From positions 18,913 through 82,912 of the forward strand of contig MHBL01000055.1 in assembly GCA_001803235.1 (NCBI GenBank): a DNA stretch of 64,000 nt. The letters are read 5' to 3'. The position numbers were made by a program, and so were the translations under genes. Source of the stretch: Lentisphaerae bacterium RIFOXYA12_64_32. GTDB lineage: Bacteria > Verrucomicrobiota > Lentisphaeria > Oligosphaerales > YB12-FULL-65-16. The notes under the pieces are model-generated. The model made no database searches. It was not told the DNA's origin and saw only the letters and a list, made by a program, of their open reading frames with translations. This document shows, one piece after another, positions 27,545 to 37,800 of this stretch. Numbering within the stretch: position 1 is the stretch's first letter; every line of letters starts with the position of its first letter.

Positions 27545-30500
27545 ATGAGACGACAACGCCAGGTATGGACGACCGTCGCGGGAAGATTCCTGACTCAGAT
27601 CGCGTTGCTGGGGTGGTGCGTCTTCATGCCGTGGGTATCCTGGGCCGCGGATCCCGCGGCCCAGGAGTTCGCGCGCCAGGCGCTGGCGGCCACGGGTGTT
27701 CGGGGCGGCCTGATCGTACACCTCGGCTGTGGCGACGGGCAGGTGACGGCCGTGTTGGGGGAGGGGGACGGGGTTGTCGTGCACGGCCTGGACGCCGACG
27801 CGGCGAATGTCGACAAGGCTCGCGCCCTGTTTCGGTCGCTCGGGATCCACGGCAAGGTCACTGCGGAACGCTGGACAGCGGCCGCGTTGCCGTATGCCGA
27901 CAACCTGGTCAACCTGTTGATCGCGGAGAACCTGGGGGCGGTGACGCAGGACGAGGTGATGCGGGTCCTGTGTCCGAACGGCGTCGCGTATGTGAAGCAG
28001 GGCAAGGATTGGCGGACGTTGATCAAGCCGCGACCGGCGGAACTCGACGAATGGACGCACTACCTGCACGACGCCAGTAACAACGCCGTGGCTCACGACA
28101 CCGTGGTCGGGCCGCCGCAACGCCTGCAGTGGCTCGGTGGGCCGGCGTTTGCGCGGCACCACGAGAAGCTCGCCAGCATCAGCGCTGTGGTCTCGGCGGG
28201 TGGACGGATATTCTACATTGCCGACGAAGGCTTGCCGGCGTCGATTCTTTTTCCCGGGCGCTGGTCGCTGGTGGCGCACGACGCGTTCAGCGGCGTGCAA
28301 CTCTGGAAACGGCCACTGGAAAGTTGGGCCCCGCACCTGTGGGGGTTCTTTGACGGGCCGCCGGAGATTGCCAGACGCCTGGTCGCGGTGGGGGACAAGG
28401 TGTATGTCACGCTCGGTTATCCCGCACCCCTGGTGGCCCTCGACGCGGCTACCGGCGCTACGGTCATGACCTATGCCGGAACGGAGAACACCGAGGAAGT
28501 GCTGTGGCAGGACGGGACCTTGTTTCTCGTCGTGGGCGATCTGGCGGCAGCACCGCCGGCGCCGGTGAAGAACCGGCCCTGGGCCGTGGTTCGAACCCCG
28601 GAACCGGCGCGCGGCCTGATGGCCGTCGACGCAGCCACCGGCAACGTGCTGTGGAAGAAGCCCGGTTTGAATATGTTCGCCATGACGCTCGCAGTGACCG
28701 GACCTCGCGTCTTCTACCAGACGCCGGACGCCGTCATCGGTCTCGACGCCAAGACGGGTGCGGAGCAATGGCAGAGCCCGCGTCCGTCGCCCGCGACGCG
28801 TCCGACATGGTCAGCGCCCACGCTGGTCGCCTACGGTGACGTCGTCCTGAGCGAGGACCGGAATGCGGATGTCGTGCCGCCGCCGCCCGGATCGAAGGTG
28901 CACAGTCCGACATGGTCGTTGTACTACACCGGCGGGCCGGGCGAGATGATCGCATTCTCGGCCGCCACGGGCGCGCGGCTCTGGTCCTGCAAGAGTTACG
29001 ATACGCACCGGGCGCCGGGCGACCTGTTCGTGATTGACGGCCTGGTCTGGGTCGGCAGTTCGAAGATCCGCAACACGGAGGATTTCACCCAGGGGCTGGA
29101 TCCCATGACCGGCGAGGTCAAGCGCAATCTCTCCACGGCCGCGGCGTTCACGTCCGTGCACCATCACCGCTGCTATCGCAACAAGGCCACGGACAAGTTC
29201 ATCCTCGTGGCCAGGACCGGGACCGAGTTCATCGACATCCAGACGGGGGCTGCGTGTCGGAACAACTGGGCGCGCGGCGAGTGTCAGTATGGCATCATGC
29301 CGTGCAACGGCCTGCTGTACCTGCCGCCGCACCCCTGCGCCTGCTATATCCAGGCGAAGCTGAACGGGTTCATGGCCCTGGCCCCGGCGGTGAATGCCGC
29401 TGCGCCACCCCAGGCGGAGGCGCCCAGACTGGAAACCGGTCCTGCCGCCGCCGCCGACCTCGCATCCGCGAACACAAACGAACAAGACTGGCCCAGCTAC
29501 CGCTCCGACCCGGCGCGCAGCGGTAGAGCCAGGACAACGGTGCCGAGTCTGGACTTGAGTCCGGCGTGGCGGACCGTGATCGGCGGGCATCTCAGCAGCC
29601 CGGTCATGGCGGATGGCCGTGTGTTCGTGGCCGCTGTCGACGACCATGCCATTCACGCTCTCGATGCCGCCGATGGGAAGGACGCCTGGCAGTTCACGAC
29701 CGGCGGGCGAATCGACTCGCCGCCCACGGTCAGCCAGGGGCGGGTGGTCTTTGGGTGCCGTGATGGCTGGGTCTACTGCCTGCGCGCGACCGATGGCGCA
29801 CTGGCCTGGCGCTTCCGCGCTGGCCCTGGCCCGACGGAACGCCGTGTCGTCGACAACGACCGGCTCGAGTCGGCGTGGCCGGTGCATGGCAGCATTCTCG
29901 TTGAGGACGGTGTGGCGTACTGCGTCGCCGGCCGCTCCGCCTACCTGGACGGCGGGTTGCGTCTCTATGCGCTGGATCTGAAGTCCGGGCAGCTCGTTCG
30001 CGAACAGAGCATCACCGGTCAGGAGGATGGAGACAAGTTCACGCCCGGCAAGGACTGGGTGCATGTGGCCCTGATCTGGGACGGCAAGACCGCGACCGGC
30101 TACATCGATGGCCGCGGCGAGTCGGTAGAGCCAAGCGTTGCCGACGGAAAGTCCACCTACCAAGGCCTGCGTATCGGGCATCAGCTCGACAAGTGGTTCT
30201 TCAAAGGCCCGATCGACAACGTGCGCATCTACCGGCGTGCGCTCTCCCTCGCGGAAGTCAAGGCGATCTACGAGTCTGAGCGGCCAGCAGCGGCAGCACC
30301 CGGTCCGGCACGCGCCGGGGGCGACACGCTGAACGACGGGCTGGCCGTGCACCTGACGTTCGACGAAGGCACGGGTGAGATCGCGCATGACCGCTCGGGC
30401 AACGGACACGACGGCAAGGTGATCGGCGCCGAATGGGTCCCGAACGGGACGGGACACGCCCTGCAGTTCAACGGCACGGACGCCTGGCTCGAGTGCGGCA

Positions 30501-31549
30501 GTCCGGCCGACCTGAACTTCGCCAGTCCGATCACCCTCTCCGTGTGGGTGCGACCCGAGACCATGCCGAAAGGCGGCAAGGACGCCGTGATGATTCTTGG
30601 AAGCGGTTCCGCGTTCTGGAACGGTCCCTACAGCCTGAGCATCCGCAACGGGCGTTTCTGCGCCGACATCAATGATCCGCAGGCCGGGAAGCGCTACATG
30701 TTCTCCTGGGGTGCGATGGGCGACAGCATCGACATGCCCGGCGGCCTGCCCGACGTGCTGTCTGCTGTCGGTGACATCGTCTACCTCCGCGAGCTCGCGT
30801 TCGACCGCCAGACCCTGGCGCCGCGCGAGGACGGCGAGCGGCACCTGTTCGGGTCGGACGGGTTCCTGCACGATGCGTGGTGGCACCGTGCCTACTGGAT
30901 CTACGGCACGCGGTTCCGGTCCGGCGCCGCAGGCTGGTACCTCTCCGGACGCGAGTTTCCCGCCGGCAAGATCCTGGCCATGGACGACTCCTCCGTATAC
31001 GGTTACGGGATGAAGCCCGACAACTACCGCTGGACGGCAGCGCTGACGTACGAGTTGTTCGCGGCCAGCAAGGATGCCGGGTCGACGCCGATCCCCGGCC
31101 GTGAGGGCGGCGCTCAACCGGGCGCGCTGCCGCGTGCGGAGTTCGCACGCCTCTGGACGCAGGATCTGCCGATCCACGTTCGAGCCATGGCATTGACCGA
31201 TGGGGCGCTGTTCATTGCCGGGCCGCCGACGGCCATGGACGAGGAGAAAGTCTACGCCCAGCTCAAGCCCGGGCAGCCCGCGCCCCAGGAACTGCTCGAT
31301 GCCGAAGCTGCGTTCCTGGGCAAGAAAGGCGGGAGTCTTCTCTCCGTCAAGCCCGGCGACGGGACAACCGCGAAGGAGTACCCGCTCGACTCGCCGCCCG
31401 TCTTCGACGGCCTGATCGCGGCACGCGGGCGGCTCTACCTCGCCGCCATGGACGGCGCCGTGGTCTGTCTCGGCGGACGGGATGCCGCGCACGCACCGGG
31501 AGGGGCCGCCAAAACTCGCTTTGCGGAACCGGCAGCGGGCGCGAAATAG
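27545..31549 (+). CDS. Secreted methyltransferase-like/PQQ-propeller fusion with inserted LamG halves
   Basis: A 1334-residue protein. After a signal peptide (LLGWCVFMPWVSWAA) comes a class I methyltransferase-like domain with motif I VHLGCGDG (58-65) and HGLDADAANVDKA. A linker DEWTHYLHDASNN precedes two blocks of PQQ-type beta-propeller repeats (LVALDAATGATV, WQFTTGGRIDSPPTVSQG). Between propeller strands, about residues 827-1058, lie two halves of a LamG domain in swapped order. ATG 27545 has AAAGGA seven bases upstream, inside the end of the preceding gene. A paralogue is at 52317-56231. Secreted SAM chemistry seems implausible, so the first domain may have another role. Substrate unknown. 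Confidence 0.85.
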   Translation: MRRQRQVWTTVAGRFLTQIALLGWCVFMPWVSWAADPAAQEFARQALAATGVRGGLIVHLGCGDGQVTAVLGEGDGVVVHGLDADAANVDKARALFRSLGIHGKVTAERWTAAALPYADNLVNLLIAENLGAVTQDEVMRVLCPNGVAYVKQGKDWRTLIKPRPAELDEWTHYLHDASNNAVAHDTVVGPPQRLQWLGGPAFARHHEKLASISAVVSAGGRIFYIADEGLPASILFPGRWSLVAHDAFSGVQLWKRPLESWAPHLWGFFDGPPEIARRLVAVGDKVYVTLGYPAPLVALDAATGATVMTYAGTENTEEVLWQDGTLFLVVGDLAAAPPAPVKNRPWAVVRTPEPARGLMAVDAATGNVLWKKPGLNMFAMTLAVTGPRVFYQTPDAVIGLDAKTGAEQWQSPRPSPATRPTWSAPTLVAYGDVVLSEDRNADVVPPPPGSKVHSPTWSLYYTGGPGEMIAFSAATGARLWSCKSYDTHRAPGDLFVIDGLVWVGSSKIRNTEDFTQGLDPMTGEVKRNLSTAAAFTSVHHHRCYRNKATDKFILVARTGTEFIDIQTGAACRNNWARGECQYGIMPCNGLLYLPPHPCACYIQAKLNGFMALAPAVNAAAPPQAEAPRLETGPAAAADLASANTNEQDWPSYRSDPARSGRARTTVPSLDLSPAWRTVIGGHLSSPVMADGRVFVAAVDDHAIHALDAADGKDAWQFTTGGRIDSPPTVSQGRVVFGCRDGWVYCLRATDGALAWRFRAGPGPTERRVVDNDRLESAWPVHGSILVEDGVAYCVAGRSAYLDGGLRLYALDLKSGQLVREQSITGQEDGDKFTPGKDWVHVALIWDGKTATGYIDGRGESVEPSVADGKSTYQGLRIGHQLDKWFFKGPIDNVRIYRRALSLAEVKAIYESERPAAAAPGPARAGGDTLNDGLAVHLTFDEGTGEIAHDRSGNGHDGKVIGAEWVPNGTGHALQFNGTDAWLECGSPADLNFASPITLSVWVRPETMPKGGKDAVMILGSGSAFWNGPYSLSIRNGRFCADINDPQAGKRYMFSWGAMGDSIDMPGGLPDVLSAVGDIVYLRELAFDRQTLAPREDGERHLFGSDGFLHDAWWHRAYWIYGTRFRSGAAGWYLSGREFPAGKILAMDDSSVYGYGMKPDNYRWTAALTYELFAASKDAGSTPIPGREGGAQPGALPRAEFARLWTQDLPIHVRAMALTDGALFIAGPPTAMDEEKVYAQLKPGQPAPQELLDAEAAFLGKKGGSLLSVKPGDGTTAKEYPLDSPPVFDGLIAARGRLYLAAMDGAVVCLGGRDAAHAPGGAAKTRFAEPAAGAK

Positions 31550-31797
31550 GATGGCTGCATTTACCTGTGCTGAATCCTCGTGCAGCGTGGTATTGGTGCG
31601 CAACAAGTGGATAGGGAAAGCAATAATTGTCAATCGCACGCCCCATGAATGACGCATATTGTTGACGTATGGGAATCCATGGAGAGTACCGATTGGGGAC
31701 CGGCAGGAACACTCGCTGCCATCCTTAGGGCCCGCGCTCTGCCAGACGCGTATCGAGCGTGCGGCGCCGACGATTCACAAGATGAGGACGCAGCGGG

Positions 31798-32364
31798 ATG
31801 GCAGCACGACCCAACGTACTCTGGATCATGACCGACCAGCATCGCGCCGACTGCCTCGGTTGCATGGGGCATCCGGCGGTGCGGACTCCGCACCTGGACC
31901 GGATCGCCAGGGAGGGTGTGGTTTTCGAGAATGCCTTCTGTCAGAGCCCGGTCTGCATGGCGTCGCGGGGTTCGGTGTTCACCGGTCGCTATCCTGCCGC
32001 GATCGGCATTCGCGGCATGGGTATCCTTCCCCCGCAGGAGACGACCACGCCAGAGCTGTTCCAGCGCCATGGCTACCGCACCGGCGCGTTTGGCAAGGTG
32101 CACCTGACGCCCGAACTCTACACTCGCCGGATTTTGAAATCCGAAACGCCGATCCTGGACTGGCGCGCGTTCGCCGACGCCGCGTGCCTCGCCCCGATCC
32201 CGCCCGACCCGCGCAAGGAACGGTACGGTTTCCAGGACTACGTCGGTTGCGAGGACTGCCTGCAGGGCAGCTTCCGCGAGGTGCGGGATGAGATGCTCTG
32301 GCGGCTGACGCGGCGGTTGACTCGGAATCTGGACCCGTTGCCTCTGGTTCTGTCGCAGTACTGA
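31798..32364 (+). pseudogene. Sulfatase with large internal in-frame deletion
   Basis: A 188-residue open frame. It begins as a normal sulfatase (RPNVLWIMTDQHRADC) with formylglycine site C-M-A-S-R within SPVCMASRGSVFTGRYP and continues to GFQDYVGCEDCLQGSF. It then jumps to REVRDEMLWRLTRRLTRNLD, which looks like the natural C-terminus of a sulfatase. A full-length protein would be about 450-520 residues, so roughly 270-330 are missing, including the second metal-binding motif (DHG). Enzymatic activity is very unlikely. The join is in frame without a premature stop. The upstream 248 bp (31550-31797) contain no other gene. Confidence 0.8.
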
Positions 32365-32429
32365 GGAGCGCGTGGACGATGGACAACGAGAGGGCGAGGA
32401 GCGGTAGGTCTCCGCTCGCTGGGGCGACA

Positions 32430-32463
32430 CGCCCCGGACCGCGTGAACGCGGAACTACGAGCC
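32430..32463. repeat. Dispersed 34-bp repeat R2, copy 1
   Basis: Identical to 49499-49532 except for two positions; the core CCGCGTGAACGCGG is a small palindrome. A 16-base core also occurs at 49925-49940, inside the R-M-like coding sequence. Confidence 0.7.
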
Positions 32464-32560
32464 GACGTCGTACGAAGCCAGGCCTGAGTCGGTGGCATTG
32501 GGCTTCCCTATTGGCGCGCTGCGACCAACCTGTTTGTCGTATTCTGGTCCTCGTCCCATG

Positions 32561-32596
32561 TCACTGAGTCACTGCGTCACCGAGTCATTGCGTCAC
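32561..32596. repeat. Octanucleotide tandem array (4.5 units)
   Basis: Units TCACTGAG, TCACTGCG, TCACCGAG, TCATTGCG and a partial TCAC. Intergenic, between the deleted sulfatase and DUF3604 protein 2. Confidence 0.75.
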
Positions 32597-32686
32597 AAGT
32601 GCACCCACGGCGGCGCACCGGGTCTCTCGTCCCGAGCGCCCGTCTTGGCAGGAGCGTAGAACCTCATGTCCTCGCAGGAGCGGTAG

Positions 32687-34162
32687 ATGAACCCAGACGG
32701 CATGCTGTGCATCATTCCCTCCCGGATGGGGGTGGGCGAGGAGTTCGGGCTCAGTGTCAAGCTCACCGGTCCGGTGCGGGCCATCCCGAGTGCGGCGCAG
32801 TGGAACACGCCTAAGCCCGCACTGCGCGGGCCCTTCAACCTGAATGCCGAGCGCCGCATTCAGTATCTCGACAACTGCCTGCCCGAATGGCAGGGAACGC
32901 TGCGGCTCGACGGCGGCGCCGCACTGTCGGGCACCCAAGACATCACCTTCGACGGCCTGCAGCAGGGCGTGTTCCCGGGTGACCGGCGGCCCGTCGGCCG
33001 GTTCGGTGGGTACCGCTGGACCGAGCCCGGGTTCCATTTCCTCAGAGTCATTGACCCAGCCTCCGGGCTCGAGTGCTGGGCCAACCCGGTCTTTGTCACG
33101 CCCGCGCCGCCGGTTGAACGCATCTACTGGGGCGACCCGCACTGGCAAACGTTCTTCAGCGACGGCATCCGCTGTCCAGAGGAACTCTATGCCTTTGCCC
33201 GCGACGAGGCGTTTCTCGACTTCGGCGCCATCAGCGACCACGTCGAGGCCCTGACCGACCGGCAGTGGGACTACTTCATCGCGGTGACCAACGACCACAA
33301 CTCCCCCGGCCGGTTCGTCACGCTCGTCGGTCAGGAGTGGACAAACAGCAGGCCGGGCCACCGCAACATCTACTATCGCGCGGACCACGGACCGATCCTG
33401 CGCTGCACGGACCCGCGCTATGACACCTTGCCCAAGCTGTGGGCCGCCTTGGACAACCTGCGCGAGCTCGACCCCATTGCGATCCCGCACCACAGTGCCA
33501 ACAAGGTCATGGGGTGCGATTGGGAGCTGGGCTGGAATCCCACGTACGAGAAGGCCGTCGAGGTGTACTCCGTCTGGGGCAGCAGCGAGTGTCCCGCGGC
33601 TCAAGGCAATCCCCGGCCCATTCGGGCCTGCGACGGGGAGGTGCAGGGCCGGCACGTCATCGACGCGTTGCGGAAGGGCTATCGCTTCGGGTTCGTGGGC
33701 GGCGGCGACATCCACGACGGGCGCCCGGGCGACGATCTGCATGCCCGTCAGTCTGACGTCGCAGGTTACGCGGACCTGTATCCCCAAGGCCTTACCGCAT
33801 GCATCGCACCGTGCTTGATGCGCGACGCCATCTTTGATTCCATCAAGGGCCGCCGAACCTACGCCACGACGCTGAGCCGCATTTACCTGGACACCGAGTG
33901 GCAAGCGCAAGGCGACAAGAAGCGAGGCCGGCTGGCAATCCGCGCCGCGAGCGAAGCGGGGATCCTGAACGTTGCCATCATCGGCAATGAGGGCGAGATT
34001 GAGCGGGTCCAGCCCGAGGCCGACTCGCGACGAATAGAAGCCGTCGTCGACGTGGGCGAACTGGCTCCCGACCGGTTCTGCTACGTCCGCGTCGCGACGA
34101 AGCGCGGGGACATGGCCTGGTCCAGCCCGGCTTGGGGTGCTGAGAACGCCGATGGTCAATAG
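32687..34162 (+). CDS. DUF3604 (PHP-like) protein 2
   Basis: A 491-residue protein, shorter at the N-terminus than the two relatives in this window. The PHP-like motif reads IYWGDPHWQTFFSDG, so H152 is kept but the second His is Gln, as in the HxQ type of DUF3604. LDFGAISDH, IPHHSANK and VGGGDIHDGRPG supply further metal-type residues. It ends MAWSSPAWG, like its relatives. No signal peptide, so cytoplasmic. AGGAG precedes ATG 32687. It lies next to the remains of a sulfatase, which suggests the pair once worked on one substrate. Reaction unknown. Confidence 0.87.
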   Translation: MNPDGMLCIIPSRMGVGEEFGLSVKLTGPVRAIPSAAQWNTPKPALRGPFNLNAERRIQYLDNCLPEWQGTLRLDGGAALSGTQDITFDGLQQGVFPGDRRPVGRFGGYRWTEPGFHFLRVIDPASGLECWANPVFVTPAPPVERIYWGDPHWQTFFSDGIRCPEELYAFARDEAFLDFGAISDHVEALTDRQWDYFIAVTNDHNSPGRFVTLVGQEWTNSRPGHRNIYYRADHGPILRCTDPRYDTLPKLWAALDNLRELDPIAIPHHSANKVMGCDWELGWNPTYEKAVEVYSVWGSSECPAAQGNPRPIRACDGEVQGRHVIDALRKGYRFGFVGGGDIHDGRPGDDLHARQSDVAGYADLYPQGLTACIAPCLMRDAIFDSIKGRRTYATTLSRIYLDTEWQAQGDKKRGRLAIRAASEAGILNVAIIGNEGEIERVQPEADSRRIEAVVDVGELAPDRFCYVRVATKRGDMAWSSPAWGAENADGQ

Positions 34163-34257
34163 CGTGGCCCAAGCCGCTGTGTCCCCGTGCCACGATCTGA
34201 GGCGTCGGCAAGAGCGTCCCGCAAATAGCAATATGTTACCCTTTATCCGCGACAGGA

Positions 34258-34286
34258 ACCGCGTACCTTAGGTTAGGGTGCGCGGT
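34258..34286 (+). promoter_or_regulatory. Hairpin in 5' region of the 34325 gene
   Basis: ACCGCGTACCTTA and TAGGGTGCGCGGT pair at 11 of 13 positions around a short loop. It follows a locally A+T-rich tract (34226-34246) that may hold a promoter and lies about 40 bp before the start codon. It could be an operator or leader structure. Confidence 0.35.
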
Positions 34287-34324
34287 AAGCTATTCCGCCG
34301 CGTTCTGCTACGGGAGGACAAGAC

Positions 34325-34885
34325 ATGAGAAACTGGCCGCTGGGCGTTATGATCGCCGCTGTAATCAGCATGAGTGCGTGGGCTGGAACCGGCACAGATT
34401 TCGCGGACGACTTCTCCACAGGCAAATGGTCGGACTGGAAGGCCGAAGGCGCGCTTGTCACATTCGTGCACAACCAGCAGTTGGGCAACAACGCGCCGGG
34501 ATCTTTGGAGATCGCCGTGGGGCCGGATAATCCGCTCAACGCGGCTTGCTGCTTTCTGCGGCATTTCGCGATCAAACCCGGCCAGACCTACACCGCGCTG
34601 GTATATGTCAGAGCCAAAGACATGGCCCCGGACAGTGAAATAGCCCTCGGCTTTCAGTGCCAGGATGAAGAGAAACATTTCCTCGGCACCGGCGTACAAA
34701 GCACCGTCCTCAAGGGTGAGCAGGTGCCAGGCGATGGCTGGAAGAGGATGGTACTTAGCGTGAAGATCCTTGAAACCGGGAAATGGGAGAAGGCCGCACA
34801 ACTGCTCTGTACGCTCGGAGTATCCAACGCCGCATCGGGACAGGCCTTTTTCGACGACTTCGAATTCTTTCAAGCAACGGAGTAA
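34325..34885 (+). CDS. Small secreted carbohydrate-binding-like protein
   Basis: A 186-residue protein with a signal peptide (LGVMIAAVISMSAWA) and a single jelly-roll domain resembling CBM4/9-type galactose-binding modules: FADDFSTGKWSDWK, then RHFAIKPGQTYTALVYVRAKD and a closing FFDDFEFFQ. The C-terminal ~130 residues of the next protein have the same plan (FPAQPGRTYRATVYAKREA, WFDDFTM), so the two probably recognise the same kind of ligand. GGGAGGACAAGAC precedes ATG 34325. The gap to the next gene is only three bases, so they are one operon. Confidence 0.8.
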   Translation: MRNWPLGVMIAAVISMSAWAGTGTDFADDFSTGKWSDWKAEGALVTFVHNQQLGNNAPGSLEIAVGPDNPLNAACCFLRHFAIKPGQTYTALVYVRAKDMAPDSEIALGFQCQDEEKHFLGTGVQSTVLKGEQVPGDGWKRMVLSVKILETGKWEKAAQLLCTLGVSNAASGQAFFDDFEFFQATE

Positions 34886-34888
34886 CTC

Positions 34889-37800
34889 ATGCTGAAAGGC
34901 CGTTTGCTCGTGATTCTCCTGGGCATGCCAGTGCTGCTTGGCGCCGCGGGAGTGTATCGGGAAGTCCCGATGGCGGAGAAGCTGAAAGACAAAGACCTGA
35001 CTTTTTCCGTGACCTTTGACACACGCGGCGTGAACGCGGATCTTGCCAAGGGGGACCCGATTTCCACCACCATGAAGGACGTGGCATTGGGGCTCCGAGG
35101 ATGCGTCGGCTTCGACACCCAGCAGGGCTTCAAGCCGGAGCCCGGCGAAGACCTGAAGTTTGACGCACTGGGCAACGCCTCGCCCCACGAGGGCAGTATG
35201 ACCCTGTGGGTGAACGCACTGGGGTACACACCCGGCGATGAGACGACCGACGGCCAGAAGCGCGGCAACATTGCCTTGCTCCACATGCTATTCAAGCAGG
35301 ACTCCCGCCATATCGAATACCAGCTCTATGAATATGGCGATACGGTCTATTTTGACTGGCGCAGTTCCGAACCGCCGCAAGGGTGGGGCCAAGTTGGACG
35401 GGTACAGGTCTCCCGGAAAGGGATCAAGAGGAACCAATGGCACCAACTCGCCGTCACGTGGACCGCCAGGAAACTGGCAATCTACCTGAATGGCGAACCT
35501 GCCGGAGAGGCCATGCTGCCGGACAAGGCCGACAAGACCAGCGGACTGATTCCGGACGCGAGGGACTCCTTCATTGGCGTCAAGAGCCGCTTCTATGAAG
35601 ACAACCACACCTGGGACGTCGCGGTCGATGACCTGAAAATCTTCTCCCGGGCCTGCTCGCCGTTGGAGATCAAGAATCAGTATGCGCGACTCCTGCTGGA
35701 CCAGTCCGCCGCCACAGTCCAGGCCTATGACGTGAAACTGAATGGAGTGAACACCGGGCCGATTGACAAACTCGATCGGCTGGAAGCCGAACTTGATTTC
35801 TCGGCCTTGCCAGAGGCGGACCTGGCCCTCCTGACTCAGGGCAAGCTGGCCATGGATTACCGCTTGACTCGAGGGGATAAGACCATTGCCAGCGGCCAAT
35901 GGACTTTTTCCCGGAACAGCGAATGCAGAATCATCGAAGGCGTCGACCAGCCGGGAACGTATCGTCTGGAGACCAGTCTGGGCGGAAAGGACAAGGTGAG
36001 CGCTTCCATTGTCCGGCCCGACCTGTCCTTTGCCGGGAACGGCGTTGGCGCCGAGGATGTCGTGCCGGATATCTGGCAGGATTTTGCGGTGCAGGACCAC
36101 TCGGTCACGCTCTGGAACCGTGTGTACCAATTCGGGGATGGCCCCCTGCCCACGGAGGTCAGCGCCTACGGCAAGTCATTGCTGGAGGCTTGTCCTCGAC
36201 TCATCGTTGAAACACCCCGGGGCATGGCGGAGATCAGCTACCAGGCCGGGCCGACACACCGCAGCAATTGCACGGTGACCTTCACCGGGACCGGCAAGGC
36301 GGCGGATTTCACGCTGGACTATGCAACCACGGTCGAGTTCGACGGCATGATCAAGTGTGATTTCACCATCAAGGGCAGTCCGGAGATCAAGTCGATGCGG
36401 CTGGACTGGCGTGTTCGGGCGGACGTCTGCCAGTACCTGCTGACGCCGCTCCTGCAGGAGGGCCAGGGTCCGGAATTCGAGTTCCCGTATCCGACCGGCG
36501 GCGGCTGGCTGACGGTTACCCAGCTCTGGCTGGTTTCCGAGGACAAGGGCGGTTTCGCCTATGCCATGCCGCATGACGCCAACTGGGTCTATGACCCGGC
36601 GCGGCCGGTGTTCTTTGTCAACAAGGCCAGCGGGCAGTGCTCGGTCACCATGGTCACGAACGCGGTGAAACTGCCGGAGAGTACGTCCTATCAAGCCCTG
36701 TTCATCGCGACGCCGACCCGGCCGCTGCCGATACGCAACCGCCTCATCCGTTTCGGCGACAGCAGTCGGAGCGATACCCCGCACCTAAGCATGAACGGCG
36801 GCGAAGGCTTGACCGGCGTTTTCACGTATGAGCCGCACGAGTCCGATCTGGCGTGCCGCCTGAAGAGCAAGGTTCCCAACACGGTGTCGGTATACGGTGC
36901 CGCCAACTCGCTGACCGATGCCAGCGATATCGCCGTGTATTTCAGGAAATACTGGGACATTCCGGGAGACTACATCTACAAGATGTCGTATCTCAAACCC
37001 TTGGGCGACGGCAAGTATGAAACGGAATATCACTTCACGGTGCCCGCCTGCAACGCTGGCATGATCAACGATTACTACTTGGGCAACATCAAGAAGCTTC
37101 TGGCGCACCCCTACGGCGACCGCGTCTGGCAGATCTACTACGACCTGTGCGGGTCAAATCTATGCGGCAATGAAACGCACGGCTGCGCTTTCAAGGACAA
37201 CTTTGGCCGCACCATCAAGACCTTTGCGCTGCTGAGCAAACGCAAGCTGGTAGAACGCACCGTCCGCTTCTGCCATGCCCAACACCGGACGGTCATGTTG
37301 CACGCCCAGCGCTCCTACATGCCATTCCTGCATGGCCTGGCGGACTACTTCTTCCCAGGCGAACAGCACAACACCTTGTTACAGCGCAATCCATTCGGGT
37401 ATACGGACGAACTCTCCGATGCCATCTACCGCAGTGAGTACAACCGCAATGTGCTGGGCACCGGAGTGATCTTCCTGCCCGCCCTGGGGCAGGCGAATGT
37501 GGACTATTTCAAACCGGCGGCGTTCCCCTATACCGAAGCCATGCTGGCCATGCTCCTGTCCCACGACGTGGAGACGTGCCAGGACTACGCGGCCGGGGCG
37601 CCCGTCCAAACGGTGTGGGACGCCCTGGAGAAGTATGGTGTCCAGTCGCCCGAGACCCGCGTACACCTCTACTACAACCAGCAGGAGATCACCAGTTCCC
37701 AGGCCGACGTCCGCGTCACCTGGTACGAATGCCCGGAAAAGCGGCGCGTGCTGATCTTGGCCAACAAGGACATCCGGCCGCGCAACGCCACCCTTGATGT

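Larger units (their letters stand above)
32365..32686. other. Intergenic stretch rich in small repeats
   Basis: No credible gene. It contains a GGGGCG/CGCCCC hairpin and the 34-bp repeat R2 (32430-32463), the 8-bp array at 32561-32596, and the GGAG site preceding ATG 32687. Confidence 0.6.

Noticed and set aside
28588..28600. tRNA-like GTTCGAACCCC sequence
   Set aside because: It is in the coding frame of the PQQ gene, and no acceptor stem or anticodon arm can be drawn.
28811..31657. 948-codon open frame on the minus strand
   Set aside because: It is antisense to the PQQ fusion gene. It has the Arg/Gly/Ala-rich composition of a high-GC shadow frame and no recognisable domain.
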